Assembly (NCBI RefSeq): GCF_002878395.1
Contig: NC_061112.1
Location: forward strand, 42,288,407 to 42,352,406
DNA from: Capsicum annuum
Lineage: Eukaryota; Streptophyta; Magnoliopsida; Solanales; Solanaceae
DNA: 64,000 bases
Direction of reading: 5' to 3'
The stretch's first letter is position 1; each line of letters opens with the position of its first letter. Below are positions 24,080 through 34,726 of the stretch, piece after piece. Position numbers and translations under genes: made by a program. The notes below the pieces were generated by a model, which worked only from the letters and a program-made list of their open reading frames with translations, was not told the DNA's origin and did not search any database.

Positions 24080-24440
24080 GATATTGAACAGATGTTATAT
24101 CTGGTGCAACAGATGTTATATCTGATGCACCAGATGGGACATCTGTTGCGACAGGGTATATCTTGCATCAGATTACCCATCTTTTGCTTTGATTTTCTGA
24201 ACTCGAATCCTAACAAATTAACCTTCTACTACAAATTATACAACAGATGTGTAATCTAATAACATATTATTCATTTGTTGCGATTTACAGATCATCTGTT
24301 GCATAACAGATAACCCATCTTATGCAACTGTTGCAACAGATGATTGATATTTTGCATCAAATTATCCATATGTCGCTCTATTTCTCTTAACCAAACTCAA
24401 ACGAATTTTAATCATATACTGCAAACTATGCAACAAATGG
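24080..24440. repeat. Palindromic CTGTTGCAACAG motif cluster, intron 2 of pseudogene 1
   Basis: This intron repeats variants of ATCTGTTGCAACAGATG, whose core CTGTTGCAACAG is its own reverse complement. The same motif fills five further places between 25370 and 31390. Confidence 0.75.
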
Positions 24441-25369
24441 GTCTTTTTTTAAATGTAGCCCAACTGTGAAAATTATTATATTATATGATTTAAATACATC
24501 TGTTTTTTTTTTATTTTTTATAGGTTGTGCATCCATGGATCGTGCCTACTGAGGAGGAGTCGGTGATGACTTCTTATATTACTCTAGGTAATGTTGATAC
24601 TATAGCAAACCCAATGGTGGAGTTAATAAAGAAGGAATTGGCTGAAACAACAGCCATAAGAAGAGCAGTTAGGCAAGGTCGGCTTAATGTTGAGGCTCTT
24701 CATGACCAACCTTTTACTAAGGCAGATTCGGGTTCTTCTTTTGGTGGAGTTGTTGGAGTTGGTGGCAGGCATGCTGATGTTGCTATCACTCATGATAATG
24801 AGCATGTTGATGCTTAAGAAAGAATAAATATGTTTGAAAACACCTTTTCTGCCCTTATACAGGTCCCTCTCACCCCTCTTTACCCTCGTGCTCTCGTTGT
24901 GAATGCCAAGAGAGCAAGGACAGACAGGATAAAATCTTTGAAAAAGTAGAGGCTACTCTAAAGCTATTAAGGAATTCAAATCTAAGAGGTGTGTTATACC
25001 ATCCAAGAAGGTGAGGGGCCACACACTTCTACAATGTTGGTTAGGAGAAAGAAAAGAGCAATTAGAGAAACGTACTCTCTGGTTGGAAATCATAAGAAAT
25101 TACAATTCCTCTCTCTCTAAAAGTTGTTGAAGTTCAGGAGTCAGTCAAGAAGGTGGACATATACACGAAACTTGTCACCGAAGAGAAGAGGGATCTGTGA
25201 TAAGCCAAGAATGCCAAGCCAGACGCACTATATTACCCAAGGCCTCCCTTTCCCCCCCAAGACTTTCAAACTATGACTGATATGCGTATGTCGTACGAGG
25301 ACAAGGCAAGTTTAATTTTTCTAACCTAGCCATTCTAATCTACCCCATGAAGAAGAAGCTACACAACGG

Positions 25370-25515
25370 ATTTCATATATGTTGCAACAGCAGGTATACT
25401 GGCGCAACTGGTAGTGGTTCTGTTGCAACTTATTATCCATCTATTGCATAAGTTGTGTTGGATTATTGATTTAGAGAACCCTATGCAACAGATGGACCAT
25501 CCGTTGCATCTTTAA
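25370..25515. repeat. Palindromic motif cluster, intron 3 of pseudogene 1
   Basis: Copies such as TATGTTGCAACAGCAGG and CTATGCAACAGATGGACC lie within the intron between about 25306 and 25555. That intron appears to use a GC donor (ACAAG|GCAAGT) and the acceptor CTCACAG. Confidence 0.65.
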
Positions 25516-26266
25516 AATTACTAAATTATTTAAAAATTGACTTCTTATCTCACAGCATGTTGACATAATTCTCTACCTTATGAGGAAAAGGCAATTAACC
25601 TACCGAGAAGCTTATGACGCTGCCGATAGGATAATGGACCTTGATTTCTGCAAAAATATCAAGGAAAGGTATGATTAACTCAATGGGGAGGCGTTATCCC
25701 TTGGCGTGGGACTTGATTTCCTAGTTCCTACGTTGGTCTTGGATGAAGAAAAAATGATAAAATATGTTGGAAGGGAGAGGCCAAATCCACACGGCAAGAG
25801 CTGGACCGAGGCAAAAAGGATTCTTGCAGTCATTAGCGTGAACGACATGCATTATCATGCTGTTAAAATACTACTCGAAGAGGGAAATATCAATGTTTAT
25901 GACTCCAACATACCTCTCATCGATGATTTTGATCTTTTTCTCCTCATGGAGCCACTGATGGTGTTGTTGCCCATCTTGGTGAGGGAGAGTAAACTGATGA
26001 ATCATTTTCCAAAGAAAGTGTTAATAAAGAAATCATGAGATTTTGAAGGTCGAAACAAGGGAATGATCCTTCCAAAAGATGATGCCGCTAAAGCAAGCGG
26101 CTCGCATGCTCTTGCACACATCGAATGTTTGTTGTCCGGCACAGAAGTGGCCGAGCCAATGACTTTTTTGTGCGACAATGCTGTGGCAAACCTACAAGAT
26201 GTCTGGGCTTATGGGGTACTAACTAGATGCTTGAAGCCTGTGTATATAGAAGAGCCTGTGAAATAG

Positions 26267-26651
26267 AAATTTTTAATTTCAAGTAATCCTTCACTTTATT
26301 ACATATACATATAGTGGCAATAATTTTTTCGATGAAAGTTGAGTTTTTTATAATGCAATAGATTATCAATTTGTTGTAAAATATATTGAATCTATTCTGG
26401 CAGATAGTTTATCTGTTGCAATAGGTTGGTCATCTGTTGCATTATGCCGATATTATTTTTATAAATAATATAATAATCTAAGTCTAATCTGTTGCAACAG
26501 TTGGAAGACCTGTTTGCTAATTTCCAACAAATGACCTAAATTTTACAACATATGCCTAAATCTTTTAGATATTTTCCAACAGTTACGCTTGAATATCCAT
26601 GTGCTCGACAACACCAAACCAGTAGCAAATACACATACCACCATGAAAATT
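26267..26651. repeat. Spacer between pseudogene 1 and GRF gene, with motif cluster
   Basis: Motif copies (for example ATCTGTTGCAATAGGTTGG) lie at about 26340-26590. A direct repeat of GAATATCCATGTGC...ACACCAAACCAGTAGCAA occurs at 26592-26628 and 26667-26703, where the second copy is already in the GRF gene. No other gene is seen. Confidence 0.6.
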
Positions 26652-27061
26652 TCAGCAATTCGGATTGAATATCCATGTGCCCAACAACACCAAACCAGTA
26701 GCAATAACGGAAACAATGTAGTATCTTCTTGCTTGATTTTGTTTCTCTTCAGAAGCCTTGACTTTGTTCAACAAACCTCAGATTACACGATTTGTTTGTG
26801 AAGGGTTTCGTTCTTCATACCAATCAAAGTAATCGCATCCACCCAACTTCTATAAAAAAAGAGAACACGATTACAAAAAAACTACAAGTCAATAATTAAT
26901 CAACTAATTAAATAAAAAAATATTACCTTTGAAATCTTACAAGTAAAATACCTATGACTCGGATTTTGTTGAGTCCAAGAAGTCTTTAGCAGAGCTTCAT
27001 GACCGCACTTACAATATTAAAAATCTTTATCACAAAAAATAGTGGAAGATGCGCTCGACAT
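26652..27061 (-). pseudogene. GRF zinc-finger small membrane protein, two exons, with two stops
   Basis: Exon 1 (27061-26927) starts MSSASSTIFCDKDF, has a stop, and continues YCKCGHEALLKTSWTQQNP then SHRYFTCKISK. Donor G|GTAAT and acceptor TTTATAG join it in phase to exon 2 (26849-26652): KLGGCDYFDWYEERNPS, then a stop after NRVI, then LLNKVKASEEKQNQ, and a C-terminal hydrophobic segment YYIVSVIATGLVLLGTWIF. CxC...SWT..NP...Y.C followed by GC..F.W is the GRF-type zinc finger of small plant proteins. The C-terminal segment looks membrane-spanning. Two premature stops make it a pseudogene unless they are sequencing errors. It converges with Ulp1-like pseudogene 1. Confidence 0.75.
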
Positions 27062-27780
27062 TGTCAAGCTCAGCTGGAAAAAATGAAAGAAATAATTTGA
27101 AGAATTTGGATAGATAAAAGAAGATGACGATGAAGAAGAAGATTTGAAAATTTAGGGTTAAATTTTAGGAGGAAGATAAATATATAAGATAATGGGGGGG
27201 GGAAATAATCATTAGGGGCCAAGTGACGGTGACGGCAAGTCAGCAAAATGTGCCAGAGTGACACATTTGATGCCTATTTTATTTTACGTGTTTAAAATGA
27301 ACATTGTCTACTTGATGCCTATTTTATTTTGGGTGTTTGAACTGAACACCATCGATGGATTCCATATTTTTTATTTCAATTCAATTCCCTTTAACCTTTT
27401 TACATGTAGTGACAATTTTTTATGTCCAACGAAAGTTGAATTTTTATAATGCAACAGATTCTCCATCTGTTGTAATAGTTATTCTACCTGTTCTAACATA
27501 TAATTTATCTGTTACAATAGGTTGATCATCTGTTGTATTATCTTGATGTTTCTATTTAAGTCCATCTGTTGCAACAGTGGGAAGACCTGTTTGATAAATT
27601 TCGACATATTACCTACCTGTTGCAACATATGTCTAAATCTGTTCGATTTTTCCAATAGATGTGTCGTCTGTATTTGAATCTAGTATTCCTTTTCAATTAA
27701 TAAGTTCAAATCTAAGGAATAAATAAAATTCATAGACAAAATAAAATAAATCCAAGCCTTCATAAATTAGCTGAAATAAG
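27062..27780. other. Upstream region of GRF gene with duplicated segment and motif cluster
   Basis: A direct duplication of TTGATGCCTATTTTATTTT (27269-27287 and 27313-27331) lies upstream of the GRF start. It is followed by palindromic motif copies at about 27440-27670. I see no open gene. Confidence 0.5.
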
Positions 27781-27799
27781 TCAACGAATAAATGAAATG

Positions 27800-30396
27800 T
27801 AAAAAAATTATTATGGGTACAGATCTCAACAAATACATCAACAACAATTTAAGTATACTACAAGGATTACTTTGGCAGGCTCAAGCTATAAGGATCTACT
27901 CAGTATGGACAAGTTGTTCTTCAGCCGATGCTATGGAATTTGGCTTTGCTCGTCGTGGATCTTTATTGTCGCTTATGTACGGTTTCTGCACTTTCTGTTC
28001 TCCGTATTTTCATCAAAAGAGTAGCATATTGTCAATGTTGTTCAGGAGTAGCTTCTTCTACATCCACCTGGAAAGCCATAATTGGTCAATGCTAATCACG
28101 GAGATACAATAAAATGAAAAAGAATAATTCATCTCTTCTAGCAAATCAAATAGATCTTTCTCTCATTTTAAATTATCTCAAATAGATAATATTTCTGTTG
28201 CAACAATGAATCAACTGTTGGGACAAATTTCTACATAAGAAAGACCCTGTATGATAATTTTCAATGGATAAACCATCTGTTGCAATATATGAATCATATG
28301 TTGCAGCAGATAGGTCGTCTGTTGGTACAAATAAAAGTGGTACGAAAAGCTATTTAATTTGCTAAAATAGATGAGACATATGTTGCACCAGATACTTTAT
28401 CTGGTGCAACAGGTTAGTCAACTGTTGCAACAGATGTATATATCTGTTTGATAATTTTCAGCAGATGTGTCATCTATTGAAACAGATATGTGTCTGTTTG
28501 TTTTGTCATTTAGAAGACATATATATTCACATTCTTCAGCTCGTGCTGGTGTTCTTTGGACACTGTACGTTGATCAGTGCAATACACAGATAGAGGAGTT
28601 ATAATTTTGCTTTTTTGGATGCTTGATAATGCCTTGGAAATCACTCTCTTTCTCCTCTTAGCCCCAATCTCTAATGGAGCGGATGGAAATAAAATCCTCT
28701 TTTATGGAATAAGGCCCCTCTTAGATGTCAATTCCTTTACAGAAGTAGTTAATGCATTAATAGAATTAATCACCACATCACATTTCGTCCTACAGTCTTG
28801 ACATTTGCATACATAACATTTGCTGGGAGAGGCAAAATCTGTATAACCAGTATGATCATACTCATAATGGTTTGCTTTAAATACTGTAAGAGGAGCATCA
28901 TTAGCACCAACAACAGCACCACTACCACCACCAACAGCTCCATCACCTTTAAGACCATCAACAACAATAAGCCCACCCTCTAAAATTATTTTTCTTATAA
29001 TGGTTGTTGCTCCAAACAATTCCATTTTTATTCTGTTTATGACCTTAGGGTCCGATAAAGTTTGCACAGACCGTAAAGTAAGAAAAAAGGCATCTTCAAC
29101 TCTCAACTGGTCGAACTAGTGACGGATGCACAATCTAACATAAATCATTACATATATTAGAATGATGATTAGATCATTCAAAAAAAATTATTAATTAAAA
29201 GAAAAAATTAATTATAATTATACTTACTGCATCCTTCGGGGGATTGAAGAGATCAAGAAATTTTACATTTTTATCAGTTTTGACCGACAACCATCTCAAG
29301 ATTCTTGGACAGGAAACTCCTTCCTGGTAGTTCACTTGTTGTCTTAAATAAGGAATGGCTTCAAACGCCTAAGCCTATAAAATAACGCCAATAAATTAAA
29401 ATCATTATTGAGTGAAAAAATGAATGATATCATAATAGAAGAAAGAAAAATTTACCATGAAAGCCCATAGGAAGCCATATAAGTTGACTGTCTTTGGCGC
29501 TAACAGAGTCAACAAATATTTGACAGTCATTTTGAAGCTTTCATACCCTCAAGGATAGCTGTTAAATGCCTCAAGATCCTCGGAGAGTTTTATTAAACCG
29601 AGGCTTATGTTGTTGTTAACGTCTCTCACCCAAAGAATATTATGTACAAACCAAACCAAGCACAATGACTGCTTGTGCTTCTTTGAAGGTCCTTTACCTT
29701 TCAATGCTTCTATCAAATTTTTGTTTTTGAAGCTTGGACCAACAATGGACACCGGGTCATCATGATCACATGACTTGCCTTTTCCTTTTTGGGGTGTACG
29801 GGGTGCTTTTTTTGGGTTAGAATAGGTATAACGTGAGAAGGAGGATAATATTTAAGTCCAGTAACTATGGCAAACTCCTTCCAACCAAAATAAACAGGCA
29901 TGCCACAGTATTATATCCACACCTCATCCATCTCATCTTTGTTTTCATACATAAACCTACGCTTGAGAAGTTCATATACCATTTTCATTTGGAAACGACC
30001 ATTGTTGTCCTCTGGCAAATCAAGATATTTCTCAAAGCAGCTGTTCCTAAAATAAGCATTCAATTTTTGTTCTCGAAGTATTTTTCTGAAGGCGTCGAAA
30101 GACTTTCCCATGGCTGACTTAACCATGAAATCACCTATTTTATCGGCGGCACCATCGCACTTCATTCTCATAGGATAACGATCAATGCTAAAGTCTTTGA
30201 TCAACTCTTCGGTGGAAGGGCTATTAGTATTTGCATCATCTCTTTTGAAATATTCCTCCTCCCCGTGTTCACTATATTCTGCTCCCAATTGAGATAATGT
30301 TTGTAAAGCAAGCCCATAGAGTGGTGGATGTATCCTAGCTACTTCACTTGTTCCTTTACTTGGACTTAATTCGATTTCTGTTCTTTTGGGAACCAT
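27800..30396 (-). pseudogene. DUF1985 gene, second copy, lacking the peptidase domain
   Basis: This minus-strand copy begins [15 protein letters not shown] at 30396, right after a splice acceptor. Exon 1 (30396-29456) carries the DUF1985-like block: [20 protein letters not shown] then [12 protein letters not shown] (about 30078-30008), a stop after DEVWI, then YCGMPVYFGWKEFAIVTGLK. It ends GFLWAFM|GTAAA, the same splice site as copy 1. Exon 2 is 29374-29228 (ends DA|GTAAG). Exon 3 runs from 29115 to about 28540 with a Gly-rich stretch, a Cys-containing segment YVCKCQDCRTKC and a basic GAKRRKR. Exon 4 starts about 28067 (VDVEEATPEQH). No C48 peptidase sequence follows, so the 3' end is lost. 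Stops in exons 1, 3 and 4 show decay. Confidence 0.7.
28190..28500. repeat. Palindromic motif cluster, intron 3 of second DUF1985 copy
   Basis: This contains ATCTGGTGCAACAGGTTAGT and CAACTGTTGCAACAGATGTA among other variants, between exons 3 and 4. Confidence 0.7.
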
Positions 30397-30439
30397 ATTA
30401 TCTAAAATTAATAGGAACATAAAAAACATATTATAGTTG

Positions 30440-31400
30440 ATTAATGCATCTTTAAAAAGGATAACAATAAATCAAACAAGCAAAACAGTAAAATAATAGT
30501 TGCAACAGATCATCGATCTGTTGCACCAAATAGTATATCTGTTGGACAATATAACCAAACTGTTGCAGCGGATGAGTAATTTATTCCAACAATACAAAAC
30601 ATATCACTCATATTGTAAGATAGATGAATGGTTTGTGCAACAAATCACATATTGTTGTGATATATGAGTGATCCATTGGGACAGTTAAATAACCTATTAT
30701 AACGGATGAGTAATCTGTTATGATAATACAAAACAAATCACTCATCTATTGAGAAAGATGAATGGCCTATGCAACAGATCATACATCTATCGCAACACTA
30801 TCTGTTGCAGCATGTGAGTGATATGTTGGAACAGTTAAATAACTTATAGCAACGGCTAAGTAATCTGTTGCGACAATACAAAATATATCACTCATCTATT
30901 GAGAAAGATGAATGGTCTGTGCAACAGGTCACATATTTGTTGCAACACATGAGTGATATGTTGGAACAGTTATCAACGGTCAACATTTTTTAGATTTTTT
31001 TCAACATAGGGTCTTCTATCGCTGCAAATTAATGATCAGTTGGAAAAATCAAGTCTTGGACATTTCCTGTTAGAAGAGTTGATAGAATTTTATCCAACAG
31101 GAGGTTCATCTATTACATCGGATCATTAATCTGATGGTTCTTCCGTTGCACCAGATGGTAATTAGTTGCATCAGATTTTTTATCCGATGCTTAATCTGTT
31201 GCAACATATGGTAAATTTGTTGCATTATATAGTTAATCTGTTGCATCAGATTATTAATATGTTGTATCAGAATTGTAATCCGATGGTTCCTCTAGTGCAT
31301 CAGATGGTTGATCTGTTGCATCATATGATAAATCTGTTGCATCATATGGTTGATATGTTGCACCAAATAGATAATCTGTTGGAGGAAACCAAAAATAATA
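30440..31400. repeat. Largest palindromic motif array, 5' intron of second DUF1985 copy
   Basis: Nearly 1 kb of this leader intron is made of degenerate copies of the CTGTTGCAACAG motif. At 31160-31390 the repeat turns regular with a 21-bp period (for example TGTTGCATCATATGGTTGAT), which leaves an 85-codon plus-strand frame with a Leu/His heptad pattern. At 30600-30960 a longer unit containing ATATCACTCATCTATTGAGA is repeated. Confidence 0.75.
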
Positions 31401-31559
31401 GCACAATTTTATTCAACAAATAAACAATAATTTCACCATTTTTACCAAGAACGGAACAAATCAACCCAAATTGTCATTTTATTTTTATAAACACAAACAA
31501 TAAAAATCAAACTTCAAAAAAATATAACAAATAATAAAATATCATAATTCACTTCGAAA

Positions 31560-32160
31560 AGAGAAGAGAAGAAATACCAGAAATTAGGATTTTATTCAAA
31601 CCGCAATTCAAATTAATGCAACAAATATTGAAACTGTTAACCAATACTATAAGAGAAGTTGGCTCAAGTTCCTTGTTTTTTCAAAACTAAAAAGGCCATA
31701 AATTTTTACCTGTGAAAGAAGAAAAGGAACGATGAAGAATTCGAAGTTGTTGTGGTCGGAGGGCAAGGCTGTCACATCGATTGAAGGTTGAAGTCGAAAA
31801 GGAACTCGAAGCCCAACTATTTGTAGTCGGATGTTGAAGTCACCGAGAATTGAAATGAGAAATTTGCAGAACAGTTGGTTGGGAGAGAGTTGAGAGAAGC
31901 TGTCGAGAGAAGGGTGAGAGATAGGTTGATTTGAATTGAAGAGGGGAACTCGAAGCCCAACTATTTGTCGCCGGAGGTAAAAGTCGCCGGGGGTTGAAGG
32001 GAGAAAAGAGGGGAACTCGAAGCCCAACTATTTATCGTCGGAGGTAGAAGTCGTCGGGAGTTGAAGGGAGAAATTTTGCAGAACTGTTGGTTGGGAGAGA
32101 GTTGAGAGAAGCTGTCGAGAAAGAGGAGAGAGTGGTTGATTTGGATTGAAGAGGGGTGTG
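31560..32160 (-). promoter_or_regulatory. Probable leader/promoter region of second DUF1985 copy, with tandem repeats
   Basis: On the minus strand this CT-rich sequence precedes the gene. A unit containing AAATAGTTGGGCTTCGAGTT occurs three times (near 32029, 31964 and 31826). CAGCTTCTCTCAACTCTCTC, a second shared block, occurs near 32110 and 31890. Such pyrimidine-rich leaders are common in plant 5' untranslated regions. The 126-codon frame across it contains the repeated phrase QIVGLRVP and is probably not a protein. Confidence 0.45.
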
Positions 32161-32924
32161 GGTTGGTTTGATTTGTATTTTTGAAAAGATTAGAAAGTTT
32201 TGAAAATATTAATCAAGTTCACAATTAACTTAATCAAGTTTTCTAATGATGTTTGACCCTATTTGTTGGTCAATGTCATCAATCCTTCATTCAAGACTTA
32301 AAAGACACTTTTCCTTCAATTTTCTCTAGATACTTGACTCGACAAGAGTAAAATGAATATTGTGACTCCAATAAATAGAGGCATGAAGGATGGAGGCAAG
32401 TAATTTAGAATGTGGAGAGAACGTGAATATTGTGGTGACATTAGACAATGTCAACACAATAGAACGTTTAAGATTTCTTCTTGAATATCAAGTAGATTAT
32501 ATCAACTCTACTAGAAAAAATAAATGACTATAAATTGTGCCTTAACGGTAAAGGAGGATTTAGCTTTACATACTTTTGGTGCTTCCTAGCTAACTCCACA
32601 GTAACGATTCCAGAATCCTAATCTCAAGTTGTGCTTAAAGCCTTGACATAAAAATTCTAATATTCCACTATCAAGGTCAATCTACACGTTTATAACGTGC
32701 ACATCTATATGATCAACTATCCACTGAAATTAAAACCCAAAAGTCAATCTCATATTTGATAAAGTATATATCATTGTCTTCCTTACACTTATTTTGTCAA
32801 AGTATTTACACAAATTATAAGACACCATAGATATGAAAATGATAAGACTACATAATATTCATTCTTATATACTGGGCACAATTATGTACTAATGAGACAT
32901 ATTTCTGTGTGATATAGGTTTAGT
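32161..32924. other. No recognisable feature
   Basis: AT-rich sequence with many stops on both strands. I see no gene, repeat array or element end in it. Confidence 0.5.
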
Positions 32925-32932
32925 GTTAAAAT

Positions 32933-33521
32933 TAGGGGTGGACATTCGATTTGTTCGGTCTAATAGTTTAATATCGGTTCAGTTTATCGATTTTTGGATT
33001 GACAAAAATGACAACCGTAATCAAAGCAAAATAAATTCGGTTCGATTCGATTCGGTTATTTCAAATTTTTATTTCGATTTTAAAAGTTAAAGTAGTGACC
33101 TCTTTTTTGTCATCTCAGAACATTTAAAATTGGTGATTTTTTTAAAAAAATAATTTTTCAAATCTAATTTTTATTTTCAAATATAAATAACTAAACACAG
33201 ACAAAATTAAATGATATAACCATAAGTAAAATGTAATACATAACTTCACTATGCATAACAACATAAATTTGCATAAACAATCCACAAACTTTTTATAAAT
33301 TTTTTATAACTTCACTATTTATTATTTATTTATTTATTTATAAAATTTTGATTTTTCTATTTAACCAAAACTTTAAAAAAAAAAAAAAGCCGAAAACAAA
33401 ATCGAAAAATCGAATTTTAAAAATTACAAACAGAAATCGATCCACAAAAAATGAAATCAAAATTAAATTTAGGTTTGGTTTTATAGTTTTTTCAATTTAA
33501 ACCAAAATATGCTCAGTCCTA
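32933..33521. mobile_element. hAT-type MITE 1
   Basis: The left end TAGGGGTGGACATTCG and the reversed right end TAGGACTGAGCATATTTTGG form an imperfect terminal inverted repeat. Flanks GTTAAAAT (32925-32932) and TTTAAAAC (33522-33529) agree at 6 of 8 positions, consistent with the 8-bp duplication of hAT transposons. At 589 bp with no transposase it is a non-autonomous element. Confidence 0.65.
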
Positions 33522-33547
33522 TTTAAAACCCAAAATTATATCTTGAC

Positions 33548-34342
33548 TAGGGCTGGACATATTTTGATTTAAACCGAAAAAAACAAAAAATCAAATCGAA
33601 ATTTAATTTTGGTTTGGTTTTTCGATTTTTTGGATTGGTTTCGGTTTCAAATTTTAGAAATTTGGTTAAACGATTTGGTTTTTGCATTTACAAAAAAAAA
33701 TTCGAATAAATCGACAAACCAAAATTATATAACTAATATATTATAATATATATATATATATATATAAAATTTAATATATATGTAAATATACTAAAAATAT
33801 AATATAATCTGATATAACATATAAATATATAAATTATAGTCATTTAGTAACCCTAAATCCTAATATACTGCTTTGCTTTAGACCCTAACATTAACGTGAA
33901 GGCTGCAGCAGCGCTCAACCATCCTTAGTTCGTCAGTTCATTTGAAATTTCAACATCGCCAATGACAATCGTTTGCTCAGTTCGTCACTGCCGTCGGCAG
34001 TCTCTGCCAAGTGCGGCCACTGCCGTCATGCCAACGGTGATGACTCAGTCAAGTCGATATTTATGGTTATTTCAGGTGTGTTGAATTAATTATATTTGGG
34101 AATGAAAAATAAGTTTGAAAAAAAAGATTATTTTTCTAGAAAATTCACCAATTGTAAATGCTCACTACTTTAATCTTTAAAACCAAAATAAAAATTCGAA
34201 ATAACCTAACCGAATTTGTAAAAATCGAACCAAACCAAAATAATCTTGGTTTGGTTATGGTTTTCATTTTCGTTAATCCAAAAATCGAAAAATCGAACCG
34301 ATATTCAACAATCAAATCGAACAAACCGAATGCCCACCCCTA
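33548..34342. mobile_element. hAT-type MITE 2 with perfect 8-bp target-site duplication
   Basis: It starts TAGGGCTGGACATATTTTG and ends ATGCCCACCCCTA. ATCTTGAC is duplicated exactly at 33540-33547 and 34343-34350. It is 795 bp, with no transposase. The centre (about 33850-34080) is less AT-rich than the arms and may be captured sequence. Confidence 0.8.
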
Positions 34343-34350
34343 ATCTTGAC

Positions 34351-34726
34351 TAATATAGAGTAGATTTCTAATAGAACATATAACATAATAATTGATGGAG
34401 TGAAATTTTTTCTTGACATGAACTACCGAAGGTTTTTCAAAAATTTTCAAATTACTCATACTTAGCGTTTTAATACAATAGGGATTAACTATCACTACTA
34501 ACACCGATGAATGTGATATATAGGAGGAGGCTTACCGTAGCTGCTTGGAGAAGTTAGGGAGAATTTTTTATGCTTAATTTTATTTTTATTTTTTTTGTAA
34601 AGAACTCGTGAAAACTTATATAAATGGAAGGAAGTAGGCGGTGGAGCCAAGCTTAGCAGATGATGGAGAAACTCTTAATAACAATATTAATATTCTATTA
34701 AAGTGATTCAATTATATTTCAATATT
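34351..34726. other. No recognisable feature
   Basis: AT-rich spacer between MITE 2 and LINE A. No open gene or element end was recognised. Confidence 0.5.

Larger units (their letters stand above)
22733..26266 (+). pseudogene. DUF1985/Ulp1-like protease pseudogene 1
   Basis: The start MSPKIKQ at 22733 parallels MVPKRTE in the inverted copy. Exon 1 (to 23794) has an acidic Lys/Glu-rich N-terminus and, after frameshifts, a DUF1985-like block: KKSCFGRFLELPKDP near 23205, then GMPVCFSLQEFAIVMGL near 23380. Exon 2 is about 23891-24040, exon 3 about 24524-25305, exon 4 25556-26266. The C-terminal part resembles the C48 (Ulp1/SUMO-type) cysteine peptidase of transposon-linked plant genes: HYHAVKILLEEG, then NVYDSNIP, then SHALAHIECLLSG. 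The position expected to be the catalytic cysteine reads serine (ASGSHALAH). Stops and frameshifts occur in exons 1, 3 and 4. The introns hold the palindromic repeat. It probably travelled inside a DNA transposon; this is inference. Confidence 0.7.

Noticed and set aside
31166..31423. 85-codon frame with Leu heptads, coiled-coil-like
   Set aside because: Lies in a 21-bp tandem repeat in a presumed intron; no start context or conservation can be shown.
31647..32027. 126-codon minus-strand frame with repeated QIVGLRVP
   Set aside because: Falls in the CT-rich tandem-repeat leader of the second DUF1985 copy; repeats explain the open frame.
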